DNA from: Thaumarchaeota archaeon S13
Lineage (GTDB): Archaea > Thermoproteota > Nitrososphaeria > Nitrososphaerales > Nitrosopumilaceae
Reading direction: 5' to 3'
Length of the DNA: 11,933 nucleotides
NCBI GenBank assembly: GCA_003724275.1
Contig: RHFA01000116.1
Coordinates: forward strand, 1 to 11,933
Shown: one piece after another, positions 1-6,590 of the stretch
Position numbering within the stretch: position 1 is the stretch's first letter
Layout of the letters: each line of letters opens with the position of its first letter
Translations under genes and position numbers: made by a program
Notes under the pieces: model-generated
Databases searched by the model: none
Told to the model about the DNA's origin: nothing
Seen by the model: only the letters and a program-made list of their open reading frames with translations

Positions 1-38
1 CTTGGGCCAGAGAGACGACACGCCGTCACTTGGACGAT

Positions 39-79
39 GGCGTGGCACGGAATTACGGAAACTTTTAGCGTGCCATGCC
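39..79. repeat. Imperfect hairpin downstream of the nuclease gene
   Basis: Arms at 39-49 and 69-79 are 11 nt each and complementary except for one pair, with a 19-nt loop containing a TTTT run. It lies about 70 nt beyond the stop codon of the minus-strand nuclease gene, so it could be a 3' hairpin of that transcript or a chance palindrome. The rest of 1-147 shows no gene I can support. A 64-codon plus-strand reading frame starting at 37 runs into the nuclease gene antisense and has no recognisable features. Confidence 0.3.
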
Positions 80-147
80 TCGAACGTGTTTTGAAGGCTA
101 TGGGGATTATACAGCAGCTGCCCCACCCACAACGCAAAACCGTGGAT

Positions 148-639
148 TTAGGCGTCTCGCTTTCTGTTACGCAAACTCTTGAACTGTTCGTGGCATCCGG
201 CCGTGATAACCCTTTCTATGCTTTCGCCTGAGGTTTTTATTTCGTGGAAAAACTTTTTTCTGACCATTTCTGGATGCCTGTTTGCAGACACAATCAGGTA
301 AATCTTATATTCTTTTTTAGGTTTGTATTCAGAGAGCAGAGTTTTGGCAATTTGGCACCCCGCTAGAAGCTGTCTAGCTGCCCCGGCACCGTCAGACCAG
401 TTGCTTTTAAACTCAATCACGGCAACTTGCATAACGTTGTCGTGTTCAATAAGCAGGCAGTCGCTGCTCTTGCCATGCCTGGCTTTTATGGAATTAAATG
501 CGGCATCCACCTTTAACGCATCGCAATCCAGCGCCACGCTGGGAACGCCCGCTGTGGCACACACAAAGCAATCTGACTTTCCCTTGCATGTCTTAATGAC
601 ATACTTGCCCCAATCTTTTTTTATTTTATGGACAAGCAT
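148..639 (-). CDS. Putative PD-(D/E)XK-type nuclease, partner of the upstream ATPase
   Basis: A 163 aa soluble protein with no signal peptide or membrane segment. The visible signature is of the restriction-endonuclease-like fold: Asp60 in a 'SSDCLLIE' strand, a hydrophobic strand ending in Glu76-Phe-Lys78 (the E-x-K), then a helix with Gln90 and Gln96 ('ARQLLAGCQ'), followed by a further hydrophobic strand ('YKIYLIVSA', 111-119). This order of D, ExK and a Gln-bearing helix is that of RecB/Cas4/Holliday-resolvase-like nucleases. The assignment rests on motif order, not on a recognised family. Its ATG overlaps the ATPase stop by 1 nt (TGATG, 637-641), so translation is probably coupled and the two proteins probably act together. 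Composition is A/T-rich with many AAA, ATT and TTT codons, unlike genes to the right. Inferred role: nucleic-acid cleavage as the effector of a defence module. It could also be a catalytically different member of the fold. Confidence 0.7.
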   Translation of the reverse strand: MLVHKIKKDWGKYVIKTCKGKSDCFVCATAGVPSVALDCDALKVDAAFNSIKARHGKSSDCLLIEHDNVMQVAVIEFKSNWSDGAGAARQLLAGCQIAKTLLSEYKPKKEYKIYLIVSANRHPEMVRKKFFHEIKTSGESIERVITAGCHEQFKSLRNRKRDA

Positions 640-2138
640 CAGGACTCACTAATTAAACGCTCAATACGTATTTCTTTGTTGTACATGATTTCCGTGACGC
701 GTCCAAACTCGTCCTGTGAAATTCCGTCATCTGGCGTATGTTCTATGGCTTGAATTGCATACCCCCCCGAACCATTTTTTTTGAAGAGATACGGCGCAAC
801 ATCATCGGCCTCAAGAAAGTCGCCTTTGGCATAACCGAGATCCTTTCTTTCTTCCGCGGCAACTCGGCTCATTCTGACAAACATGCTTAGCTGTTCCAAA
901 AAGTACACGCCGTGCGTGATCAGCAGCACGCACACGCCGCTATTGACCAGCCGCACTATGTGCTTTGCCAGCCTGGCCTGGTTTTCGGGGTGCAGGTGCG
1001 CTTCTGGTTCCTCAAGAACGAGCACGTCAGCATGGGGCATCTTGCCTTGCTGAAAGAGCTGCAGGGGCGCCGTCTCTGTTATGCTCGATGACATCAGGTT
1101 TAGAGGAATGGCTGTGCCTTTTAGCCTGTAGACGATCTGCGGCAGGCCTATCTTCGGAATCTGCACCTCCAACTTTCCGCCAAACATCTCCTTGAACATC
1201 TCCTGCCCGTTTTTTCCGTTTGTGAATTGCGCATACGTGCCCAACTGGACAAGCGAGTCCAAGTACTCGTATGACGCCCCGGGCATGGGATCGTGGGGTA
1301 GTTTTGCCGCTGCGTATCCTGAGTTTTTTATAATGCTTGACACTATGGGACTGCGTGCTGACAGGATACCGGAGCGTGTAGCTGGCAGATGGTAGGACCT
1401 GGGGAGGTACATGCGCGCATGCTCGATTCTTTTCATGAGGTGCAATAGCCAGTACAGGCCAGATTTTTTTTGCAATTTTAGGGGACGTGAAATCAGGTTC
1501 ATGTACTCTTGCACGTTCTTGTCAATAAACATTGAATTTACAGGTTTGCCAAAGATTTTTTCGCTGGTTTCGTAGATTGACACCTCCCCCTGATGCCTTT
1601 TAATGGCGTACGTAACATCAATGTGGCCCATTTCTATGGCAGGAGGGTTTATGGCGTCTATTTTTATATTGGCGCCTATGTGATATTTGGCTTTGATCAT
1701 AGCAGACTGCTGGCCTATGCGAATCAGCTTTTTTAGACTTGTCCCAAAATTTCCTGCAATCGTTCCGGGCAGGCTCTTTTCAAAACTGTGCTGATGCACT
1801 ATATCCTGCACCGCGTTTGTGTATTTGCTGGGAATCATGGTTTCTGCGGTGCTTGCGCCCGCAATCAGCTTTTCCATGCCGGACACAAGAGACCTGAACT
1901 CTTGTCGCTTTAGCTCCCGTTTTACCCACCCGACATAATCCGCAGGGTACTCGTACGTCCCCCTTGAGGATATGACAGAGTGCGCAAGCGTTGCGGCAAA
2001 CGTCTTGCCAGAGTTGTTTGGCCCCACAAAGACCGTGAGGGGCTTTAGCCTAAACTTGCCCCTGGAGATCGGGCCAAAGTTCCTGATCTCTATCTCCAGC
2101 GGCACGCTGGCGAGCTTGCGTCTTGGCGCTTTTGCCAT
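639..2138 (-). CDS. AAA/ABC-type ATPase (RecF/SMC/OLD-like, AAA_21-type), likely defence-system sensor
   Basis: A 499 aa protein. The N-terminal strand 'LEIEIRNFGPISRGKFRL' (residues 14-31) leads into Walker A GPNNSGKT (39-46). A long helical insert spans about 50-340. An ABC-signature-like segment SSSITETAPL (350-359) is followed by Walker B DVLVLEEPEAHLHP (371-384) and the H-loop LLITHG (His409). About 90 residues follow; they lack a TOPRIM domain, so this is not a full OLD nuclease. The start was set at 2138 rather than the in-frame ATG at 2198. A TATA box (TTATAA, 2164-2169) is centred 28 nt upstream of 2138, which gives a leaderless message, and homology to ATPases begins just inside. 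It overlaps the nuclease gene by TGATG. Low GC relative to its neighbours suggests horizontal acquisition. Family knowledge: such ATPases work with nuclease partners in systems such as Septu, Gabija and PARIS. The specific pairing here is inferred. Confidence 0.85.
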   Translation of the reverse strand: MAKAPRRKLASVPLEIEIRNFGPISRGKFRLKPLTVFVGPNNSGKTFAATLAHSVISSRGTYEYPADYVGWVKRELKRQEFRSLVSGMEKLIAGASTAETMIPSKYTNAVQDIVHQHSFEKSLPGTIAGNFGTSLKKLIRIGQQSAMIKAKYHIGANIKIDAINPPAIEMGHIDVTYAIKRHQGEVSIYETSEKIFGKPVNSMFIDKNVQEYMNLISRPLKLQKKSGLYWLLHLMKRIEHARMYLPRSYHLPATRSGILSARSPIVSSIIKNSGYAAAKLPHDPMPGASYEYLDSLVQLGTYAQFTNGKNGQEMFKEMFGGKLEVQIPKIGLPQIVYRLKGTAIPLNLMSSSITETAPLQLFQQGKMPHADVLVLEEPEAHLHPENQARLAKHIVRLVNSGVCVLLITHGVYFLEQLSMFVRMSRVAAEERKDLGYAKGDFLEADDVAPYLFKKNGSGGYAIQAIEHTPDDGISQDEFGRVTEIMYNKEIRIERLISES

Positions 2139-2161
2139 GCGCGCAATAGCGGCGCCTGTCC

Positions 2162-2171
2162 CCTTATAACC
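2162..2171 (-). promoter_or_regulatory. TATA box of the ATPase-nuclease cassette
   Basis: On the minus strand the sequence reads GGTTATAAGG, centred about 28 nt upstream of the ATG at 2138. It lies between the end of the mqnE-like gene and the ATPase, so the cassette has its own promoter. Confidence 0.6.
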
Positions 2172-2203
2172 ATAGCGGGAAAGCGCGCGCCTCGGCACGC
2201 CCC

Positions 2204-3301
2204 CTACAGCTCGCGAACCGCCCCAAAGAGCGTGTCGCGCTGCACTGGCCTGCGCCCGATCTCGCGTACCAGCGCCCCGAGCTCGCCGAGCGAGCCGTCT
2301 GTTGGCCTGCCCGCGGCGCGGTATATCTCCTCGGAGAAGGCGGTTCCGACGAGGTCGCTGCCCCCGTGCGAGAGGGCCACCTGCGCGAGCTTTTTGCCGT
2401 ACGCGACCCAGTAGACCGATATGTTGTCGATCGCGCCGGCGAGCATCAGGCGCGAGGCGGCGATGACGCGCAGGTCATATATCGAGGAGCACTCGGCCGT
2501 CACGGTCCCGTCGCGCACGAGCTCCGTGTTCTCGAGGCTGAACTTTAGCGGTATGAACGTGATAAACCCGCCGGTTTTCTTTTGCAGGTCGCGCACGCGC
2601 ATGAGGTGGTCTATGACATGCTCGGGCCGCTCGACGTGGCCGTAGAGCATCGTGACGTTTGAGCGTATGCCCAGCCTGTGGGCCTCCTCGACGGTGTCGA
2701 GCCACTCTTGCCCGCTGCACTTGCCGCGCACGACCCTGCCGCGCACGTCGGGGTGCAGTATCTCGGCCCCGCCGCCGGGAAGCGTGTCGAGACCGGCGTC
2801 CTTGAGGCGCGAGAGTATCTCGCGCACGCTCTCCTTTGTGAGGGCCGAGAGGTAGAACACCTCGGCGGCCGTCAGGGCCTTGACGTGCATGCGGGGCTGG
2901 CTCTTTTTTATCGAGCGGATCATCTCCTCATAGTAGGAGAGCGGCAGCTTTGGGTGAAAGCCGCCGACAATGTGGACCTCCGTGGCTCCCATCGAGGCGG
3001 CCGCCGAGACGCGCGCGGCTATCTGATCGGCGCTCAGCGTGTACGCGTCGTCGTCGCCGGCCTTGCGGTAGAACGCGCACATCTGGCAGCTCGCAGCGCA
3101 GACGTTGGTGTAGTTCATGTAGTATGACGCCACAAAGGTCACGGCGTCGCCGACGGCGCGGCGCCTGGCCTCGTCGGCCACGGCGCCGAGCATGTGGATG
3201 CCCTCGAGCGAAAAGAGCTCCATGCCGTCGGCCCTCCCGAGCTCCTCGCCGGCAAGCGCCCTCTCGAGCGCGCGCGACTCGCCGGCAAGGCTCTCTAGCA
3301 T
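2204..3301 (-). CDS. mqnE: Aminofutalosine synthase-like radical SAM enzyme (menaquinone biosynthesis)
   Basis: A 365 aa radical SAM enzyme of the MqnE/MqnC/CofH group. The 4Fe-4S ligands are C68, C72 and C75 in 'NYTNVCAASCQMCAF'. Further family blocks are 'HIVGGFHPKLPLSYY' (110-124), 'LDTLPGGGAEIL' (171-182), 'LGIRSNVTMLYGHVE' (210-224) and 'FIPLKF' (249-254). These match MqnE better than CofH, which has a PGTAAEI-type block. Length is normal for the family. The predicted reaction joins 3-((1-carboxyvinyl)oxy)benzoate (carboxyvinyloxybenzoate) and SAM to give aminofutalosine, in the cytoplasm, with an oxygen-sensitive cluster. The start at 3301 was chosen because conserved sequence begins soon after it and a TATA box is centred about 29 nt upstream; longer versions add low-complexity Arg/Pro/Gly sequence. 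No other menaquinone gene is visible here. Confusion with MqnC or CofH remains possible but unlikely. Confidence 0.85.
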   Translation of the reverse strand: MLESLAGESRALERALAGEELGRADGMELFSLEGIHMLGAVADEARRRAVGDAVTFVASYYMNYTNVCAASCQMCAFYRKAGDDDAYTLSADQIAARVSAAASMGATEVHIVGGFHPKLPLSYYEEMIRSIKKSQPRMHVKALTAAEVFYLSALTKESVREILSRLKDAGLDTLPGGGAEILHPDVRGRVVRGKCSGQEWLDTVEEAHRLGIRSNVTMLYGHVERPEHVIDHLMRVRDLQKKTGGFITFIPLKFSLENTELVRDGTVTAECSSIYDLRVIAASRLMLAGAIDNISVYWVAYGKKLAQVALSHGGSDLVGTAFSEEIYRAAGRPTDGSLGELGALVREIGRRPVQRDTLFGAVREL

Positions 3302-3324
3302 CGTGCGCCGGCGCGGCCGCCGGG

Positions 3325-3335
3325 CAAATATTAAC
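3325..3335 (-). promoter_or_regulatory. TATA box of the mqnE-like gene
   Basis: On the minus strand the core reads GTTAATATTTG, an A/T island in very GC-rich sequence, centred about 29 nt before the ATG at 3301. The 190-bp gap 3302-3491 holds this promoter and the divergent one for the zinc-ribbon membrane protein; I see no gene in it. Confidence 0.55.
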
Positions 3336-3460
3336 GCTTGGGCCCAGGGCGGCCCCGGCGCGGCCCGCGCGTGCCGGCCCCCAGTGCGGGGCCCGGCCGC
3401 GCGCTCGGGGGGCGCCTGCCTGCCGCGGGAACCCCGCGGGCGCCCGAATTGGCGGCAAAG

Positions 3461-3472
3461 CGTTATATGTAA
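3461..3472 (+). promoter_or_regulatory. TATA box of the zinc-ribbon membrane protein gene
   Basis: The sequence CGTTATATGTAA is centred about 26 nt upstream of the GTG at 3492. This is the expected archaeal distance for a leaderless transcript, and it decides the start codon. Confidence 0.6.
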
Positions 3473-3491
3473 ACCCCTCCGGCGCGCCGGC

Positions 3492-3818
3492 GTGGCGTTC
3501 ACATACAAGCACTACCTCGTCTTCCTCTTCGTGTCGCTGGGAATATCGATAGGCCTGCAGATGGTCCTGCCCTTCCCCTATGGCCTCGGCGTCGCGCTGG
3601 CGATATTCATCGTCTTTCCGCTGCTGCTGCGGAGGCGCTATATGGGCCAGCTGCGCGGGGGGTACGGCTCGGGCTCGGGCTCGGGGTTCGGCGGCGGCCT
3701 CTTTGGCATGAACCGCGAGACCGAGTCGGCAAAGTTCTCGTGCATGCGGTGCGGCAAGGTCTACAAGGGGCGCACGTGCCCCGTGTGCGGATCCAGCGCG
3801 ACTAGCGCGCACTTTTGA
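3492..3818 (+). CDS. Two-TM membrane protein with C-terminal zinc ribbon
   Basis: A 108 aa protein. Two hydrophobic segments (about 7-26 and 30-47) form a hairpin in the membrane. A Gly/Ser-rich flexible linker (56-72, with GSGSGSG) connects to a cytoplasmic zinc ribbon with C84-x2-C87-x8-C96-x2-C99. The RRR after TM2 supports a cytoplasmic tail. The start is GTG at 3492, placed by the TATA box centred 26 nt upstream; the longer in-frame version antisense to mqnE is only Arg/Pro/Ala-rich sequence. The next gene follows after 13 nt in the same direction, so the two are likely co-transcribed. Function is unknown. The zinc ribbon could mediate protein or nucleic-acid contacts at the membrane. 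Confidence 0.75.
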   Translation: MAFTYKHYLVFLFVSLGISIGLQMVLPFPYGLGVALAIFIVFPLLLRRRYMGQLRGGYGSGSGSGFGGGLFGMNRETESAKFSCMRCGKVYKGRTCPVCGSSATSAHF

Positions 3819-3831
3819 GGGGGCGTGGCGC

Positions 3832-4167
3832 GTGCTCCTGGAGGCCCTCCGAGACAGGGCCATATACCAGAACACGATCGACACGTGGATCGCCCTCTGC
3901 GGCGAGCGCTCGCGCGAGTGGCACGACGTCGGCGAGTACAAGGAGTTCATCGCGCACCTCTTCTCGCGCGGCGTCGCGCTGAAAAAGTTCCCGCTCTGCA
4001 TAAAGGAGGCCGGCGGCGAGTACTCGCGCGGGCGCGACAAGACGTCCTTCGCCGAGGCCCTCGAGGGCGCAGCCGAGGAGCGCGACGGCAACAACCTCGC
4101 GGCCGCCTACACCGTCAAGCTCGGCGGGCCGACGCTTGAGGCCATACGCGAGTTTGGCGCGGGCTAG
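3832..4167 (+). CDS. Conserved-looking hypothetical protein, cytoplasmic
   Basis: A 111 aa soluble protein starting with GTG at 3832. It follows the zinc-ribbon membrane protein by 13 nt, with a purine-rich GAGGGGG stretch (3817-3823) as a plausible ribosome binding site. I do not recognise a family. It is mixed helical, with two Cys (C23, C56), an aromatic N-terminal half ('IYQNTIDTWIALCGERSREWHDV') and an Ala/Glu-rich C-terminal half. Codon use is strongly GC-rich like its neighbours, which supports it being a real gene. Its stop shares the palindrome CTAG (4164-4167) with the stop of the convergent permease gene, so the two transcripts must overlap at their 3' ends. Confidence 0.65.
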   Translation: MLLEALRDRAIYQNTIDTWIALCGERSREWHDVGEYKEFIAHLFSRGVALKKFPLCIKEAGGEYSRGRDKTSFAEALEGAAEERDGNNLAAAYTVKLGGPTLEAIREFGAG

Positions 4168-5489
4168 GCGCGGCGCATCCTTGGGTTGACCGCCGCGTCA
4201 AGGGACCCGCCGATAAAGACAAACGCGAGGCCCGTGAGGGCGATCATCAGGCCCGGCGGCACGACCCACCACCAGAGGCCGCGCGCGGCGGCCCCGTGCA
4301 GGCTCGCGTCGCGCAGCATCTGGCCCCACGTCGGGTACTCGGGGTCGCCGAGGCCCAGAAAGCTCAGGCCAGCCTCCGTCGTTATGGCCGCCGGCACGGA
4401 TATGGCAATGCTCGCAAGCGCATAGGGGAGGAGCTGCGGCATGACGTGGCGGAGTATCGTCCTCGAGTCGCGCTGGCCCATGAGGCGCGACGCCTCGACG
4501 TACCCGCGCGCCCTGGCCTGCAGGGCCATGCTCCTTGAGACCTTTGCGACTGCCACCCACCCAAACATGACGAGAAACGCGACCATGACAAATATGCTGC
4601 TGCTCAGCGTGACGGCGAGTATGACGAGGAACGGCAGCGCGGGCAGCGCATAGACGACGTCGTTTGCCCTCATCATCGCCTCGTCGGCGCGCCCTCCCCT
4701 GTACCCCGCGTACATGCCGTACGCCAGGCCGATCAGGACAGACGCTACGGCGACGCTCACGCCGACAAATAGGGCGAGGGGCGCGCCCCACGCGAGGCCG
4801 ACTGCGAGGTCGCGGCGCATCTCGTCGGTTCCCATCAGGCCGTAGGCCCCGCCGTCGACGGTGAGGCGCGTGGAGGCAAACTCTGCCATCCCGCCGGCCC
4901 CGTGGAGCTCGGCGATCACCGCATAGCGGCCCGCGAGCGCGCCGCCGCGCCCGTCGCCAAAGATCGCCTCGGCGGCGCCGGCGCCGCCGGAGCGCATCTC
5001 GACGGTCCTCCTGACTGACTCGTCGGCCAAAAAGACGCGCCCGTGGCGCTCGGACGCCCCGTCCGAGGCGGCAAGCGCGACGGCCGCGACGCCGACGCGC
5101 GCGCCGTCGGGCCGCATGACGTGCAGCTCTAGCAGGGCAGAGCCCGAGTGGCGCGCGGCATACTCTAGCATGAGGCCCGGCGGGACCGCGCCGGCCCCCA
5201 CGTCGAGGGCGTGGGACGCCACAGAGTGGGCCCCCTCCCCCGAGACGGCGCCGGCGACCACGGTGTGCTCGGCGAGCCTGTCCGGCCCGACGTTTGCCCA
5301 CGCGGGAACCGCGGACCTCGGGAGCGTGAGCCACGCAGCGGGGTCGTTCCACTCCCTGACGGCCTCGCCGATGCCCGAGGCCAGCGTCGCCGCCGAGAGC
5401 GCGACGAGCGCGGCGAGTATGCCTACGCCGGCCCTCCCCATGCGGCTCGAGAGGACCTCGGCCCGCATCGACGGCCCGCGGCGGCTCAT
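4164..5489 (-). CDS. DppC-like ABC transporter permease with large extracytoplasmic insert
   Basis: A 441 aa permease of the peptide/nickel (DppC/OppC) family, whose usual length is about 280-320. Family marks include TM1 (about 20-40), GTDEMRRD (220-227, the normal GTDxxGRD block), the EAA loop 'EASRLMGQRDSRTILRHVMP' (332-351) that contacts the ATPase, 'EAGLSFLGLG' (372-381) and the C-terminal 'LDAAVNPRMRR'. Between TM1 and GTDE lies about 175 extra residues (42-218), rich in short beta-like strands and Gly/Ala. It is expected outside the membrane and could be a substrate-handling or sensor domain. The ATG at 5489 overlaps the dppB stop (ATGA), so the two permeases are translationally coupled and form the heterodimeric channel. 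The ATPases and solute-binding protein are not in this window, so the substrate is unknown. Confidence 0.85.
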   Translation of the reverse strand: MSRRGPSMRAEVLSSRMGRAGVGILAALVALSAATLASGIGEAVREWNDPAAWLTLPRSAVPAWANVGPDRLAEHTVVAGAVSGEGAHSVASHALDVGAGAVPPGLMLEYAARHSGSALLELHVMRPDGARVGVAAVALAASDGASERHGRVFLADESVRRTVEMRSGGAGAAEAIFGDGRGGALAGRYAVIAELHGAGGMAEFASTRLTVDGGAYGLMGTDEMRRDLAVGLAWGAPLALFVGVSVAVASVLIGLAYGMYAGYRGGRADEAMMRANDVVYALPALPFLVILAVTLSSSIFVMVAFLVMFGWVAVAKVSRSMALQARARGYVEASRLMGQRDSRTILRHVMPQLLPYALASIAISVPAAITTEAGLSFLGLGDPEYPTWGQMLRDASLHGAAARGLWWWVVPPGLMIALTGLAFVFIGGSLDAAVNPRMRRA

Positions 5490-6538
5490 CGCGCCGCGGT
5501 CCTTGGGTCTAGGCGCATGTACAGCAGGTCCGCGGCGAGCACGCTGGCCAGGAAAAAGGCCGTCAGCACGTACGTCGCGCCGACGATGACGGGCAGGTCC
5601 ATGGCGAGGACCGCCTCAAAGTAGAGGCGGCCCATGCCGGGCCAGTCAAAGACGGCCTCTGTTATTATCGCGCCGCCCAGCGACCCGGAGAGGCTCAGGG
5701 CCATGACGGTGACTATGGGCGGCGCGGCGTTGCGCAGCGCGTGCGAGTAGACTATTCTCCTCTCGCGCACGCCGATCGCGCGCCTTGCGGCAATGTGGTC
5801 CTCCTGCAGGACGCCGACCATAAAGTTGCGCACAAGGTACGACCACGCGCCAAACCCGACTAGCACGATGGTCATGAGCGGGAGGGCCATGTGGTACAGG
5901 AGCGAGGCGACATACGAGGGGTCCCCCGGCGGGACGTCCGGCGTGGCGCGCGGCGGAAAGACCTGCCACGCAAACGAAAAGGCAAATATCATCAGCAGGC
6001 CGACCCACCATACCGGAAAGCTCGAGCTTATCACGGCAAACGCCGACGTCAGGCGGTCTGCCGCCGAGCGCGCGCGGCTGCTCGCCATGGCCCCCAGGCC
6101 AACGCCTATGGCAGATATGGCCACCGTCGCCGTAGTGAACAGCAGGATCGTCTTTGGGAGGCGCTCGGCGAGTATGTCGGCGACCTCTGTAGAACCCGTG
6201 TCCGAGGACAAAAAGTTCGCGCGCCCAAAGTCCAGCACGAGTATGCGCCACATCGAGGAGGCGATGCGCTCGGGAGACCACCACGGCCTGTCGAGGCCTA
6301 TCTCCGCCTCGCGCTCGGCTATCCTCGCCGCAATGTGGGCCTCGAGCGCCCCGGGATCGGCAAACGACGCGGCCAGCGCGGGATCCGCGGCAATCTCGGC
6401 GCGCACGTGGTATGCCACGGACCTCCCGAGTATGTCGTCCATCCCCGAGCCGACGAGGACGACGGTGATAAAGAGCGTCGCAAAGAGGACGCCGACCATG
6501 GCAAGCGAGCGCGTCAGCGCATAGCGCACGAGGCGCAT
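5486..6538 (-). CDS. DppB-like ABC transporter permease
   Basis: A 350 aa permease of the peptide/nickel (DppB/OppB) family. TM1 (about 11-30) is followed by a long external loop (31-115) containing the 'LDFGRA' version of the family GDLGxS block. Further marks are 'LPKTILL' (127-133), core TM helices (about 134-152, 164-186, 215-235, 276-296, 315-338), an EAA-like loop 'ARRAIGVRERRIVYSHALRN' (251-270), 'EAVFDWPGMGRLYFEAV' (294-310) and a terminal 'MRLDPR'. The start at 6538 was chosen because MRLVRYALTR is a typical DppB N-terminus and a TATA box (ATATAA, 6563-6568) is centred about 27 nt upstream; the 36-codon extension is Arg-rich and unlike the family. It overlaps the dppC-like gene by ATGA. 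Role: half of a membrane channel for oligopeptides or a similar solute. Substrate cannot be told. Confidence 0.88.
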   Translation of the reverse strand: MRLVRYALTRSLAMVGVLFATLFITVVLVGSGMDDILGRSVAYHVRAEIAADPALAASFADPGALEAHIAARIAEREAEIGLDRPWWSPERIASSMWRILVLDFGRANFLSSDTGSTEVADILAERLPKTILLFTTATVAISAIGVGLGAMASSRARSAADRLTSAFAVISSSFPVWWVGLLMIFAFSFAWQVFPPRATPDVPPGDPSYVASLLYHMALPLMTIVLVGFGAWSYLVRNFMVGVLQEDHIAARRAIGVRERRIVYSHALRNAAPPIVTVMALSLSGSLGGAIITEAVFDWPGMGRLYFEAVLAMDLPVIVGATYVLTAFFLASVLAADLLYMRLDPRTAAR

Positions 6539-6560
6539 GCGCGCGCAGCCGCGCGCGGCC

Positions 6561-6570
6561 GGATATAACA
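6561..6570 (-). promoter_or_regulatory. TATA box of the dppBC-like operon
   Basis: On the minus strand it reads TGTTATATCC, centred about 27 nt before the ATG at 6538. It lies in the 52-bp gap after the secreted-protein gene, so the permeases can be transcribed independently of it. Confidence 0.6.
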
Positions 6571-6590
6571 ATTTGCGGGGCCGCGCGCGC

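Noticed and set aside
37..231. 64-codon plus-strand reading frame at the left edge
   Set aside because: It overlaps the nuclease gene antisense, has no recognisable domain and lacks a convincing promoter at the right distance.
2139..2198. 20-codon N-terminal extension of the ATPase
   Set aside because: The TATA box at 2164-2169 lies inside it and is correctly spaced for a start at 2138.
2928..4094. Long minus-strand frame across mqnE, its promoter and the zinc-ribbon gene
   Set aside because: Arg/Ala/Pro-rich shadow frame created by high GC; it crosses two better-supported genes and a divergent promoter region.
4198..5352. 384-codon minus-strand frame inside the dppC-like gene
   Set aside because: An Arg-rich shadow of the permease in another frame with no membrane segments or motifs.
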